A DNA stretch of 64,000 nt from Pseudarthrobacter polychromogenes (lineage in GTDB: Bacteria > Actinomycetota > Actinomycetes > Actinomycetales > Micrococcaceae), in contig NZ_BMKU01000005.1 of NCBI RefSeq assembly GCF_014644495.1, positions 312,592-376,591 of the forward strand, given 5' to 3'. Below are positions 1 through 8,540 of this stretch, in pieces. The position numbers and the translations under genes were made by a program. The notes beneath the pieces were generated by a model. It saw only the letters and a program-made list of their open reading frames with translations. It had not been told where the DNA came from and made no database searches. How positions within the stretch are numbered: position 1 is the first letter of the stretch; each line of letters starts with the position of its first letter.

Positions 1-1
1 C

Positions 2-1576
2 GTCAACGAGAAGCCTGCTGCGGACCTTGAACAGGGCGGCAAGGTCACTCTTCCGCTGGGCAACATCGGCCCCGACTTCAACGGGTTCTCCAACAACGGC
101 AACAGCGCTGACAACTCCGCGCTACAAATCCCAATGAACCCGGTCGCTGTGAACAGTGGCGGCATCGGGGGCTGCTGGAAGCTCGACTTCGAGGGCAAGG
201 CGTCCCCTAACAAGGACTTTTGCGAGACCGTGGAAAACGAAGTCGAGGATGGCAAGCAGACCATCACCATCAAGGTCAACGAGAAGGCCACCTACAACGA
301 CGGCACCCCGATCGACGTCAAGGCCTTCCAGAACACCTGGAACATCCTGAAGAGCCCGGATGCGGGCTACGACATCGTCAGCTCGGGGGCCTATGAATTC
401 GTGGAATCCGTCGAGGCAGGCAGCAGCGACAAGGAAATTATCGTTAAGACCAGCCAGCCGGTCTACCCGCTGGAGGACCTGTTCTTTGGCCTGATCCACC
501 CCGCCGTGAACAGCCCCGAGATCTTCAACGAGGGCTTCAACGGCGAGCTGCACCCGGAATGGATGGCCGGTCCGTTCAAGCTGGACCAGTACGACACCGC
601 GGCCAAGACCGTCACGCTGGTGCCCAACGAGAAGTGGTGGGGCAACAAGCCGGTCCTGGAGAATGTGGTGTTCCGCCAGCTGGAGACCAGCGCCCAGATC
701 GCTGCCTTCAAGAACGGTGAGATCGACGCCATGTCCGCCAACACCATCTCCCTGTACAAGCAGCTTGAGGGCACCAGCAACTCCGAGGTCCGCCGCGGCC
801 AGCGCCTGTTTGCCGGCGGTATGAACCTCAACGCCCAGCGCATCACCGACGTTGCCGTCCGCGAGGCCATCTTCGCCGCGGTTGACCGTGAAGCCCTCCG
901 CAAGGTGCGCTTCAACGGCCTGAACTGGGAAGAGCCCAGCTCCGGTTCCATGATGCTCCTGCCCTTCTCCGAGTACTACCAGGACAACTACCCCGTGAAG
1001 GAAACCGGACCGGAAGCCGCCAAGAAGGTGCTGACGGACGCCGGCTACACCGAGAACGCGAACGGCATCATGGAGAAGGACGGCAAGCCCGCGGCCTTCA
1101 AGATCAGCAACTTCGGTGACGATCCCACCACCCTCGCCTTCACCCAGACCCTGCAGCAGCAGCTCCAGGCCGGCGGCATGGATGTTGGAATTGACCAGCG
1201 CGCCTCGGCCGACTTCGGTAAGGTCCTGGGTTCACGCGAGTTCGACATGAGCGTCTCCGGCTACACCGTGGGCGCGGACGCCACGTCCGCCGTCAAGCAG
1301 TACTACGACTCCAAGACCAACGAGAACCAGCTGGGCGACGCCGAGCTGGACAAGAAGATCGCTGATCTGGCCTCCATCGAGGACAACGCCGAGCGTAACA
1401 AGGCGGCCATGGAAGTGGAGAAGGAGCACATGGCGAAGTACTTCTCCATGGGTGTGGTCATGAACGGCCCGCAGATCTCCTTCGTCCGCACGGGCCTGGC
1501 CAACTACGGCCCGTCCCTGTTCCAGAGCCTCTCCCAGGTTCCGGACTGGACCACCCTCGGCTGGGAAAAGAAGTAA
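2..1576 (+). CDS. Peptide/oligopeptide ABC transporter substrate-binding protein (SBP family 5), 5' partial
   Basis: The reading frame is open from the first bases of the window, so the N-terminus with its signal peptide lies outside; 524 residues are visible, ending at TAA 1574-1576. The sequence shows the SBP_bac_5 layout: the early YNDGTPIDVKAF stretch, typical of the conserved DGxPxxAxDV segment, then a long mixed alpha/beta body and a C-terminal half resembling DppA/OppA. The family binds di- and oligopeptides or similar solutes outside the membrane and hands them to a DppBCDF-type ABC permease. No permease gene is in the window; its partners should lie upstream. Ligand cannot be told from sequence. 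Confidence 0.9.
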   Translation, partial: VNEKPAADLEQGGKVTLPLGNIGPDFNGFSNNGNSADNSALQIPMNPVAVNSGGIGGCWKLDFEGKASPNKDFCETVENEVEDGKQTITIKVNEKATYNDGTPIDVKAFQNTWNILKSPDAGYDIVSSGAYEFVESVEAGSSDKEIIVKTSQPVYPLEDLFFGLIHPAVNSPEIFNEGFNGELHPEWMAGPFKLDQYDTAAKTVTLVPNEKWWGNKPVLENVVFRQLETSAQIAAFKNGEIDAMSANTISLYKQLEGTSNSEVRRGQRLFAGGMNLNAQRITDVAVREAIFAAVDREALRKVRFNGLNWEEPSSGSMMLLPFSEYYQDNYPVKETGPEAAKKVLTDAGYTENANGIMEKDGKPAAFKISNFGDDPTTLAFTQTLQQQLQAGGMDVGIDQRASADFGKVLGSREFDMSVSGYTVGADATSAVKQYYDSKTNENQLGDAELDKKIADLASIEDNAERNKAAMEVEKEHMAKYFSMGVVMNGPQISFVRTGLANYGPSLFQSLSQVPDWTTLGWEKK

Positions 1577-1588
1577 CCCCACCCAGTA

Positions 1589-1700
1589 ACGCTCTCTCAC
1601 TTACTGCAGGTTTTCCTGCGACGCTCTCTCACTTTCCCGGTGATCCTTACCGGAAAGTGAGAGAGCGTTCGTGTTTTTGGGGCAGCAACTGAGAGAGCGT
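1589..1700. repeat. Four copies of a 14-nt repeat, two direct and two inverted
   Basis: ACGCTCTCTCACTT occurs at 1589-1602 and 1621-1634, exactly 32 nt apart. Its reverse complement occurs at 1655-1668 and, with one mismatch, at 1687-1700, again 32 nt apart. The two inner copies pair into the hairpin listed separately. Related 32-nt spaced units follow mtlD at 12657-12750, so this looks like a dispersed intergenic repeat family. Confidence 0.75.
1621..1678 (+). terminator. Hairpin terminator after the peptide-binding protein gene
   Basis: Arms 1621-1641 and 1649-1668 pair over about 20 bp with a single bulged C and a 7-nt loop, followed by a T-rich stretch (TCGTGTTTTT, 1669-1678). It sits 45 nt past the stop codon of the binding protein and is built from two copies of the local repeat. 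Confidence 0.7.
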
Positions 1701-1706
1701 CCGGAG

Positions 1707-1712
1707 TACGGT
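1707..1712 (+). promoter_or_regulatory. Candidate -10 box, leaderless start of the Gfo/Idh gene
   Basis: TACGGT lies exactly 6 nt before the ATG at 1719, the spacing expected if transcription begins at the start codon. No good Shine-Dalgarno sequence precedes that ATG. No convincing -35 is visible. Confidence 0.4.
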
Positions 1713-1718
1713 AGCCCT

Positions 1719-2795
1719 ATGACCGGGACTGAAGCATCAGCACGCACTATTCGCACCGCCGTCGTGGGTTTCGGGTTGTCCGGGAGCGTGTTCCACGCGC
1801 CCCTGATAGCAGCGGACCCGCGGTACTCACTCAGCATGATTGCCACGTCCAACGCCGGGAGGGAAGCCGCCGCGGCCGCGCAGTACCAGGATGTGAAGAC
1901 CGTGCCGGACGGCGAGGCAGTCCTGGAACACGCCAACGATGTGGACCTGGTGGTGCTGGGGACTCCGCCCGCCACCCATTACCCGCTTGCCAAGGCCGCC
2001 CTGGAAGCAGGCCTGGATGTGGTGGTGGACAAGCCTTTCGCCGTGACCAGCGTGCAGGGGCAGGAACTCATCACGCTGGCCCGGCAACTGGGCCGGGTCC
2101 TGACGGTGTTCCAGAACCGGCGCTGGGACGGCGACTTCCTGACCCTGCGCAAGCTCCTGGCAGCTGATGCCCTGGGTAACGTGACACGGTTTGAATCGCG
2201 CTTTAAGCGGTGGTCGCCCGCTATCGCCAAGGCCTGGAAGGCCCGCTCCACTGCGGCCGACGGCGGCGGAACGCTGTTCGACCTTGGCAGCCACCTGATC
2301 GACCAGGCCCTTCAGCTTTTCGGGCCGGCCGCCGTGGTCCACGCGGAGCTGAAGGCACGCCGCTCCGATGAGCGGGCGGACGACGACGTTTTCCTGGTCC
2401 TGCGCCATGAGTCCGGCGTGATCAGCCACCTCACCATGAACATGCTCTGCGCGCAGCAGGCTCCGCGGTTCCGCGTGCTGGGTTCCGTGGGCGGTTTCAC
2501 CAAGAACGGGGTGGACCCGCAGGAGCCGTACATCGCCGCCGGCGGCAGCCCCGTGGACGCGGAATACGGCCAGGAGGCGCCCGAGTGGGCAGGCCTCCTG
2601 GGCCGCGATGGACACCTGGACGCCCTGCCCACCGAGCGCGGCGCGTACCCGGAGTTCTACCGGCTCCTGGCAGAGAAGATCCTCGACGGCGGCGCAGCGT
2701 CAGACCTGCCCCTCCCCGTAGACCCAACAGACGCCGTCGAGTCCCTGAAAATCATTGAACAAGCACGGGAACTGGCTTCGGCGCAGAGGCATTAA
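1719..2795 (+). CDS. Gfo/Idh/MocA family NAD(P)-dependent oxidoreductase
   Basis: The protein of 358 residues starts with an N-terminal Rossmann fold (TAVVGFGLSGSVFHAP near residues 13-28), followed by the VDLVVLGTPPATHY and DKPFA segments (Lys of the EKP/DKP catalytic motif) that mark the Gfo/Idh/MocA family, then the C-terminal GFO_IDH_MocA_C domain with GGGTLFDLGSHLIDQAL. Members oxidise or reduce sugars, inositols and related polyols; the substrate is not identifiable here. I chose the ATG at 1719 over an upstream in-frame codon at 1671 because the latter lies inside the terminator repeat. It stands alone, converging on ald. Confidence 0.85.
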   Translation: MTGTEASARTIRTAVVGFGLSGSVFHAPLIAADPRYSLSMIATSNAGREAAAAAQYQDVKTVPDGEAVLEHANDVDLVVLGTPPATHYPLAKAALEAGLDVVVDKPFAVTSVQGQELITLARQLGRVLTVFQNRRWDGDFLTLRKLLAADALGNVTRFESRFKRWSPAIAKAWKARSTAADGGGTLFDLGSHLIDQALQLFGPAAVVHAELKARRSDERADDDVFLVLRHESGVISHLTMNMLCAQQAPRFRVLGSVGGFTKNGVDPQEPYIAAGGSPVDAEYGQEAPEWAGLLGRDGHLDALPTERGAYPEFYRLLAEKILDGGAASDLPLPVDPTDAVESLKIIEQARELASAQRH

Positions 2796-2800
2796 AGGAC

Positions 2801-2872
2801 GGAACGGCAGTCATCCAGAAAGCGTGCGTCAGAGCGACGAAGGAGCAGCACGCGTTGGATGACTGCCGTTCC
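2801..2872. terminator. Bidirectional hairpin between gfo/idh and ald
   Basis: A perfect 17-bp inverted repeat (2801-2817 with 2856-2872) encloses a second short stem (GCGTGC 2822-2827 with GCACGC 2848-2853). It fills the 91-nt gap between two convergent genes, so it can end both transcripts. There is no long T tract. Confidence 0.65.
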
Positions 2873-2886
2873 GGCAGCTCAGAGAC

Positions 2887-4005
2887 CTACGCCGAAACCA
2901 GTTCGTGCCAGTCCGCTACGAGGGGCAGGTTGTGGGCCTCGGACACGGAGTGGTGCGCCACGTGGCCGGCGGCGATGTTGAGGCCGGCTGCGAGGGCGGG
3001 GTCGCGGTCGAATGCTGCCCTGACGCCCAGGTTGGCGAGGGCCACCGCGTGCCGCAGGGTGACGTTGGTCAGCGCGTAGGTGGAGGTGTTGGGTACGGCG
3101 CCGGGCATGTTGGCCACGCAGTAGAAGATGGTGTTGTGCACCTTGTACGTGGGTTCCTGGTGCGTGGTGGGGTGGGTGTCCTCGAAGCAGCCGCCCTGGT
3201 CCACGGCGATGTCCACCAGGACTGAGCCGGGCTTCATGCGGGCCACGAGGTCGTTGGTGACCAGCTTGGGGGCCTTGGCGCCGGGGATGAGGACGGATCC
3301 GATCACCAGGTCCGCGTCCACCACGGATTTTTCGATCTCGTACTTGTTGGAGGCCACGGTCTTGAGCCGGCCCTGGTACTGGGCGTCCAGTTCGCGCAGG
3401 CGGTTGATGTTGATGTCCAGGATGGTGACGTCGGCGCCCAGGCCCAGGGCCATGGCGGCGGCGTTGGTGCCGGCCACGCCGGCGCCGAGGACAACGACCT
3501 TGGCGGGCCGGACGCCGGGAACGCCGCCGAGCAGCACGCCCTTCCCGCCTGCGGGGGCCATGAGCGAGGATGCGCCCACCTGCACGGAAAGCCGGCCCGC
3601 AACCTCTGACATGGGGGCGAGCAGCGGAAGGGTGCGGCCCTCCTGGACGGTTTCGTAGGCGATGGCGGTGACGCCGGAGTTGATGAGCTCGCGGGTGAGT
3701 TCGGGCTCGGCGGCCAGGTGGAGGTAGGTGAAGAGGATCAGGCCCTTGCGGAAGCGGTGGTACTCGGCTTTGACCGGTTCCTTGACCTTCATGACCATGT
3801 CCGCGCGTGCCCAGACGTCGTCCGCCTCGTTGACGATCTCGGCACCGGCGATGGAGTATTCCTCATCGGTGATGCCGGAGCCCAGCCCCGCGCCGCGCTC
3901 CACCAGCACGGTGTGGCCGTTGCTGCGGAATTCGTGGACGCCGGCGGCGGTGATGGCCACCCGGAACTCGTTGTTTTTGATTTCTTTGGGGACGCCGATG
4001 ATCAT
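2887..4005 (-). CDS. ald: Alanine dehydrogenase
   Basis: The 372-residue product catalyses NAD-dependent interconversion of L-alanine with pyruvate and ammonia. Residues matching the known active site are present: Arg15, Lys75 in VMKVKEP and His96 in TYLHLAAE, plus the nucleotide-binding GAGVAG at about 174-179 and the VLVDIAVDQGG segment that carries the Asp. Length equals the usual 371 or so. The start at 4005 is preferred over upstream ATGs because GGAG lies 6 nt before it and the protein then opens with the family-typical MIIGVPKEIK. It is divergent from a PucR-type gene, and in Bacillus subtilis the PucR-family protein AdeR activates ald, so local control is likely. Confidence 0.95.
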   Translation of the reverse strand: MIIGVPKEIKNNEFRVAITAAGVHEFRSNGHTVLVERGAGLGSGITDEEYSIAGAEIVNEADDVWARADMVMKVKEPVKAEYHRFRKGLILFTYLHLAAEPELTRELINSGVTAIAYETVQEGRTLPLLAPMSEVAGRLSVQVGASSLMAPAGGKGVLLGGVPGVRPAKVVVLGAGVAGTNAAAMALGLGADVTILDININRLRELDAQYQGRLKTVASNKYEIEKSVVDADLVIGSVLIPGAKAPKLVTNDLVARMKPGSVLVDIAVDQGGCFEDTHPTTHQEPTYKVHNTIFYCVANMPGAVPNTSTYALTNVTLRHAVALANLGVRAAFDRDPALAAGLNIAAGHVAHHSVSEAHNLPLVADWHELVSA

Positions 4006-4226
4006 CGTGGGCTCCATATCTTCGGCCTGGTCAGCCGGAAAGTGCGGAAGGATTTCGTGTATCAACGATAAATCCGGTTGTGAGCCAGCTGACATGAAAG
4101 CAAGGTGGGGGCGGAGGCAGATCCCCGTCGTTGCGCGGATCCCGCCGTCCTCAGCTGGACGTTTGTCGAGCCGGAGGGCGGCAGGTGTCGCCTCATGTCC
4201 GTTCGTCCACGGGACCTTCCGGGCAG

Positions 4227-4232
4227 TAGTGT
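4227..4232 (+). promoter_or_regulatory. Candidate -10 box, leaderless start of the PucR-like gene
   Basis: TAGTGT stands 6 nt before the ATG at 4239. No Shine-Dalgarno sequence is visible. A very weak -35 (TTCGTC, 4202-4207) lies 19 nt upstream. The same hexamer and spacing precede gluQ. Confidence 0.4.
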
Positions 4233-4238
4233 TGGCGC

Positions 4239-5459
4239 ATGCAGCTGCAGGGTGTGGAACAACTGGTTGAGCAGGTGGCGCAGAAGCTGGGCCGTGGCCT
4301 GTCGCTCGAGGACCTGGACGGTGTGCTGCTTGCCTACAGCTCCAACCAGTCCCACGCAGACCGCGTCCGGGTGAACTTCCTGCTGAGCAAGAAAGTCCCG
4401 GCGGACGTCAGCGCGTGGCAGCTCTCGCACGGCATTGCCACGGCGGTGCGGCCGGTGGTGGTTCCCGCCAACCAGGACCTTGGCATGCTGGGCCGGGTCT
4501 GCGTTCCCCTGATGGTGCGCGGCTTCCGGGTGGGATACCTGTGGGTGCAGCAGGACTCGGCGGATGAAAGCCCGACGGCGATCCTCACCCAGCTGCCGGC
4601 CGTCAACCACGAGCTCGAGATGCTCTCAGGGCTCCTGCTGGACTCGAACACTGCGGAATCGGAGTTTCGGCGCGGACGGGAGCGGGAGTTCCTGGCCGCC
4701 TGCGCCGGCGAACCCAATGCGGTGGCCGCTGTCGCGGGCTGGAAGGAGGTCCAGGGCCGTGGCCCCTGGCAGGTGGTTACGGTGCTCGACGCCGACGGCT
4801 GGTCCGGCGGGCCGGACCCCATCGCGTCCACCCTGATCCACCGGGCCGCCGCCCTGCAGGCGACCATTGGTGTGGACTCTGCCCTGTTCAGCGCCGGCAC
4901 GGAGACGCATTCGGTGGTCCTTTTCCGTGAGTTGTCCGGCAGGGCCAACCACGCCCAGGTCCTGGTGCACTACCAGCTGGAACTCGCCAAGCGCTCCGGA
5001 CGTCCGGTCCACCGCATCATCCTGGGCCTCAGCGAGGGCTTTGGCCGGCCGCGGGAGCTCGCCTCGGCGTACCGCCAATCGAAGGTGGCGGCCCAGGCCG
5101 CAGCCGTGGACCCGCAGCTCGGCGAACTCGTCGACTGCCGGGCCGCCGGCGTCTACCAGCTCCTCGCATCCGCAGGGGGCGGCGCCAGTGCCTGGGCTGA
5201 CTCGGGTTCGGTCTACGTCCGCATGCTTGAGGACCACGACCGCAACGGGGAGCTTTTGCCGGTACTGGAACTCCTCTACGACAATGACGGCTCCGTCCAG
5301 GACGTGGCCACCAAACTCCACCTTCACCGCAGCAGCATCTACAACAGGCTGGGCCGGATCCGGCAGCTGCTCGGCGTGGATCCGCTCAAGGGGATGCCCC
5401 GCCTGGAGCTGCACGCCGCGCTGAAGATGCGCCGCTGGGCAGGCAGGCCCAGGATCTAG
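4239..5459 (+). CDS. PucR/CdaR-family transcriptional regulator, AdeR-like
   Basis: The 406-residue protein has the PucR plan: a long N-terminal sensory region, a middle GGDEF-like CdaR segment (HYQLELAKRSGRPVHRIILG and LASAYRQSKVAAQAA) and a C-terminal HTH_30 domain near residues 350-385 (VQDVATKLHLHRSSIYNRL). Regulators of this family commonly control amino acid, purine or sugar-acid genes. It is divergent from ald with 233 nt between starts, the arrangement expected for an AdeR-type activator of alanine dehydrogenase; that role is inferred from position and family. Its stop overlaps the stop of the convergent downstream gene. Confidence 0.85.
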   Translation: MQLQGVEQLVEQVAQKLGRGLSLEDLDGVLLAYSSNQSHADRVRVNFLLSKKVPADVSAWQLSHGIATAVRPVVVPANQDLGMLGRVCVPLMVRGFRVGYLWVQQDSADESPTAILTQLPAVNHELEMLSGLLLDSNTAESEFRRGREREFLAACAGEPNAVAAVAGWKEVQGRGPWQVVTVLDADGWSGGPDPIASTLIHRAAALQATIGVDSALFSAGTETHSVVLFRELSGRANHAQVLVHYQLELAKRSGRPVHRIILGLSEGFGRPRELASAYRQSKVAAQAAAVDPQLGELVDCRAAGVYQLLASAGGGASAWADSGSVYVRMLEDHDRNGELLPVLELLYDNDGSVQDVATKLHLHRSSIYNRLGRIRQLLGVDPLKGMPRLELHAALKMRRWAGRPRI

Positions 5460-5863
5460 CCGCCCGCCCCGGGGTCCTTGCCCACGTCGCGCAGCTCGGA
5501 TTTTTTCTGCCCCTCCAGCCACGCCATGATGGCGGCCCGCGGAATCCGCCGGTGGGTGCCGCGGTACTCCACGGGGATCTCGCCGCGGTCCGTCATGTTC
5601 CGCAGGTAGGTGTGCGAGATGCCGGCCAGCTCCGCTGCCTTGGATGTGGTGAGCATGTCCTCCACGCTGCTGACCGTCACCGCGTCGCCGCGGCTGAAGC
5701 GGTGCAGGAGATCGACGACGGCGTCCCTCGCCTGGGGCGGCAGCCGGTGGACCGTGCCGTCCACGAAGACGGTGATGTCGTCGCTGCCGGCCAGTGCACG
5801 GCCCAGCTTCTCGGCATCCTCCGACGGGAGCGCGCCAGTGATCCGGGGAGCTATCAGTGCCAT
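5456..5863 (-). CDS. Small excisionase-type (MerR-like) HTH DNA-binding protein
   Basis: The protein has 135 residues. The C-terminal half (about 67-118) is a helix-turn-helix of the excisionase/BldC class: LTTSKAAELAGISHTYLRNM, then GEIPVEYRGTHRRIPRAAIMAWLE. The N-terminal half, with ITVFVDGTVHRLPPQARDAV, resembles the upstream part of actinobacterial excisionase-fold antitoxins. No PIN-domain toxin or integrase is adjacent, so neither a toxin-antitoxin nor a phage role is supported. Its last codon overlaps the stop of the convergent PucR gene (5456-5459). Confidence 0.7.
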   Translation of the reverse strand: MALIAPRITGALPSEDAEKLGRALAGSDDITVFVDGTVHRLPPQARDAVVDLLHRFSRGDAVTVSSVEDMLTTSKAAELAGISHTYLRNMTDRGEIPVEYRGTHRRIPRAAIMAWLEGQKKSELRDVGKDPGAGG

Positions 5864-5869
5864 GCACCC

Positions 5870-5875
5870 AGCCTA
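5870..5875 (-). promoter_or_regulatory. Candidate -10 box, leaderless start of the excisionase-type gene
   Basis: On the minus strand TAGGCT lies 6 nt before the ATG at 5863. No Shine-Dalgarno sequence is seen. Confidence 0.4.
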
Positions 5876-5901
5876 CCGGCGGCCACCCCGCCCCGGGCGG
5901 G

Positions 5902-5907
5902 TATGCT
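5902..5907 (+). promoter_or_regulatory. Candidate -10 box, leaderless start of the alpha/beta hydrolase
   Basis: TATGCT lies 6 nt before the ATG at 5914. Only about 26 nt separate it from the oppositely directed -10 candidate at 5870-5875, so the two promoters are back to back. Confidence 0.4.
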
Positions 5908-5913
5908 CGGCTG

Positions 5914-6696
5914 ATGGAACTTAGTGGCGGCCGGGACGTCGAGGCGGGCGGACTCCGGGGCAAGTTGTACGCCTCGGTAAAGCCCGCAGGAGCCCAGCCC
6001 AGGCCCGCCTACGTCCTGCTGCACGGCATCGGAGTGTCCCACCGGTACCTCGCCCGGCTGCATCTGAAACTGGCCAGGGAAGCGGACGTCTACACCTTCG
6101 ACCTCCCGGGCTTCGGAAAGGCTTCGAGGCCCCCGCGCCAGCTGCAGATCGGGGACTTTGCGGCGTTCGTGGGCGCTGTACTGGCGGAGTCAGGAGTTTC
6201 CAGCTATGTGGTGGTGGGCCACTCCATGGGGACGCAGTCAGCGGTGGAGCTCGCACTCCTGGAACCCGGCCGGGTGGCGGGCGCCGTGCTGATGGGACCC
6301 GTGGTGGACTCCCCCCGGAAGACAGTCACCAGGCAGGCGCTGGCACTCACGCGTGATGCCCTGTTCAGGGAGAGCCTGACCTCGAACGCCCTCGTGTTCA
6401 GCGACTACTTCAGGGCCGGCCCGCGCTGGTACCTGACCGAGCTTCCCGTGATGATGGACTACCCCATGGAGGAAAAGGTGGCCGCCGTCAGCCAGTCCGT
6501 CCTGGTCCTTCGGGGCGCCAGGGACCCCATCGCGCGCCGCCCCTGGTGCGAACACCTTGCCGCAGTCGCCCGTCAGGGCACCATGGCCGAAGTCCCGGGG
6601 CAGGGCCACGTCCTGCAGCACACCGCCCCGGGCGCATCGGCCGAAGCCATCAGCGGCTGGGTCCGCGCCCTGGACGGCTTCGGCGTCACCGCCTAG
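5914..6696 (+). CDS. Alpha/beta-fold hydrolase
   Basis: The 260-residue protein has the alpha/beta hydrolase landmarks: the oxyanion LLHGIG at about 35-40, the DLPGFGKA segment, the nucleophile elbow VVGHSMG with Ser104, the acid in RGARDPIARR and the catalytic His in GQGHVLQ. The substrate cannot be assigned; relatives include esterases, C-C hydrolases and lipases. It is transcribed away from the excisionase-type gene and converges on ptsI with a 33-nt gap. The ATG at 5914 fits the fold start and the -10 spacing better than the upstream ATG at 5857. Confidence 0.85.
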   Translation: MELSGGRDVEAGGLRGKLYASVKPAGAQPRPAYVLLHGIGVSHRYLARLHLKLAREADVYTFDLPGFGKASRPPRQLQIGDFAAFVGAVLAESGVSSYVVVGHSMGTQSAVELALLEPGRVAGAVLMGPVVDSPRKTVTRQALALTRDALFRESLTSNALVFSDYFRAGPRWYLTELPVMMDYPMEEKVAAVSQSVLVLRGARDPIARRPWCEHLAAVARQGTMAEVPGQGHVLQHTAPGASAEAISGWVRALDGFGVTA

Positions 6697-6729
6697 GCCG
6701 GGCGACTCCAGCCCAGGCGGGCGTCGCCC

Positions 6730-8415
6730 CTAGAGTCCGAGTTCGTCCAGGACGGGCAGCTTCTCCCGAACCCACGCCCGCGCTTCCGTGGCGCTGGGAG
6801 CGGACAATGCCAGCTTGGCCAGCTGCTGCGCTTCCTCGAGCGTGACGGTCTTCAGGACGGCGGCCACGGCAGCGAGGGAGCGGGCTGTCATGGACAGGGT
6901 GCTGACGCCCAGGCCGGTAAGGACGACGGCGAGGGCGGGGTCGGCGGCTGCCTCCCCACAGACGCCCACGGGTTTGGTGTTGCCTTCCGCCCGGGAGCCT
7001 TCCACTGTCAGGCCCACGAGGCGCAGGACGGCAGGCTGCCACGGGGTGTTGAGGTTGGCGAGCGGGCCGAGCTGGCGGTCCGCGGCCATGGCGTACTGGG
7101 TGAGGTCGTTGGTGCCGAGGCTGGCGAAGGCCACCTCCCGAAGGATGGCTTCCGCGGTCAGGGCGGCGGAGGGAACCTCAACCATGACGCCGGGGGTCTT
7201 GATGCCCGCATCGGCGCACATCGAGGCAAAGCGTGCGGCTTCTTCTGCGGTGGAGATCATGGGCGCCATGACCCAGACGTCCGCCTCCGACTGCTTCTCG
7301 GCCAGGGCGATTGCCTCGAGCTGGCGGTCCAGGACCCCGGGGGTGGTGAAGTCGGTGCGGTAGCCGCGGACGCCCAGGGCCGGATTGGGCTCGGTGGAGT
7401 CGGTCAGGAACGGAAGCGGCTTGTCCGCGCCGGCATCGAGCGTTCGCAGGACCACTTTCTTGCCCGGGAAGGCATCAAAAACACTCTTGTAGGCTGCGGC
7501 CTGTTCTTCGACGCTGGGCTCGGTGTCCCGCTCGAGGAAGCAGAATTCGGTGCGGAACAGGCCGACGCCCTGGGCGCCCAGCTTGGCGGCCGCCTCGGCA
7601 TCCTTGCCGCCGCCCACGTTGGCAAGCAAAGGCACCAGGTGGCCGTCCGCCGTCGCTCCCGTTCCGCTGAAGTCGGCCAGCAGGGACGCGGTGGCAGCCC
7701 ACGCTTCCGCAGCTGCGCGCAGGGATTCGTCGGGTTCGGAGGTGATGCTGCCGGCGGCGCCGTCCACATAGACTTCGGTGCCGTCGGGGAGCTCGTCCAC
7801 GCCGACTGCGGCCACAACGGCGGGAAGGCCCAGGGACCGGGCGATGATGGCGGTGTGGGACTGCGGACCTCCGCCGGCCGTGACCAGTGCCAGGACCTTG
7901 TTGGGGTCCAGGGTGGCGGTGTCAGCGGGGGCCAGGTCCTCGGCCACCAGGACGAACGGGGTGCTGGAGGCGGGGATGCCGGGGGCGGGCACGCCCCGCA
8001 GTTCGGCAACGATCCGGGCGCGGACGTCCAGGACGTCGGTGGCGCGTTCGGCCATGTAGCCGCCCAGGTTGTGGAGCATCTCTGACACTGAGGAGCCGGA
8101 CTCCCAGATAGCGCGCTCTGCGGACATTCCGCGTGCCACAAGCTTGGCCGCACCCTTGATGAGCATGGTGTCCTTGGCCATCAGTGCGGTGGCTTCCAGG
8201 ACAGCCTTGCCGTCTCCGGTGGCGTGGGCGGCGCGGGCCTTCAGTTCATCGTGCACCGCCTGGGAGGCTGCCTTCAGCGCTGCAGTTGCTTCCTCGGCGG
8301 TGGTCCCTGGCGCCAGCTGCTCGCCGGCGGGAGGTTCGCTGATGGGTTTGGGCATCTGCCGGACGGTGCCGATGACGCGGCCTGGGCTGACGCCTACTCC
8401 TGGGAAGTTCTGCAC
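6730..8415 (-). CDS. ptsI: Phosphoenolpyruvate-protein phosphotransferase (PTS enzyme I)
   Basis: The 561-residue cytoplasmic enzyme moves phosphate from PEP to HPr, the first step of all PTS sugar uptake. The phosphorylated His187 sits in GGGPQSHTAIIARSLG. The C-terminal PEP-binding domain is complete, with LFRTEFCFL, RTLDAGADKPLPF, ASLGTNDLTQY and the PVGVCGE cysteine. Start is GTG at 8415, with AGGA 6 nt upstream. Length is near the usual 570. It is divergent from the tetR-mtlA-mtlD cluster, which supplies a mannitol EII; no HPr gene (ptsH) is in the window. Confidence 0.95.
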   Translation of the reverse strand: MQNFPGVGVSPGRVIGTVRQMPKPISEPPAGEQLAPGTTAEEATAALKAASQAVHDELKARAAHATGDGKAVLEATALMAKDTMLIKGAAKLVARGMSAERAIWESGSSVSEMLHNLGGYMAERATDVLDVRARIVAELRGVPAPGIPASSTPFVLVAEDLAPADTATLDPNKVLALVTAGGGPQSHTAIIARSLGLPAVVAAVGVDELPDGTEVYVDGAAGSITSEPDESLRAAAEAWAATASLLADFSGTGATADGHLVPLLANVGGGKDAEAAAKLGAQGVGLFRTEFCFLERDTEPSVEEQAAAYKSVFDAFPGKKVVLRTLDAGADKPLPFLTDSTEPNPALGVRGYRTDFTTPGVLDRQLEAIALAEKQSEADVWVMAPMISTAEEAARFASMCADAGIKTPGVMVEVPSAALTAEAILREVAFASLGTNDLTQYAMAADRQLGPLANLNTPWQPAVLRLVGLTVEGSRAEGNTKPVGVCGEAAADPALAVVLTGLGVSTLSMTARSLAAVAAVLKTVTLEEAQQLAKLALSAPSATEARAWVREKLPVLDELGL

Positions 8416-8540
8416 TGAAGGTCCTCATTCTCTGCCGGTTGCCAGGCCCGCCCGATATGTCCGGCGCCATGCCGGTCCGCCGGAAGACTGCTGCGTCCGG
8501 AGGCGTGAAACGTGCCTGAAAAAAATTGTATGTGATTCAG

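Noticed and set aside
5456..5863. Excisionase-type gene as a sign of a prophage or integrated element
   Set aside because: No integrase, attachment repeat or phage gene is near, and base composition matches the neighbours. The fold is common in chromosomal regulators and antitoxins.
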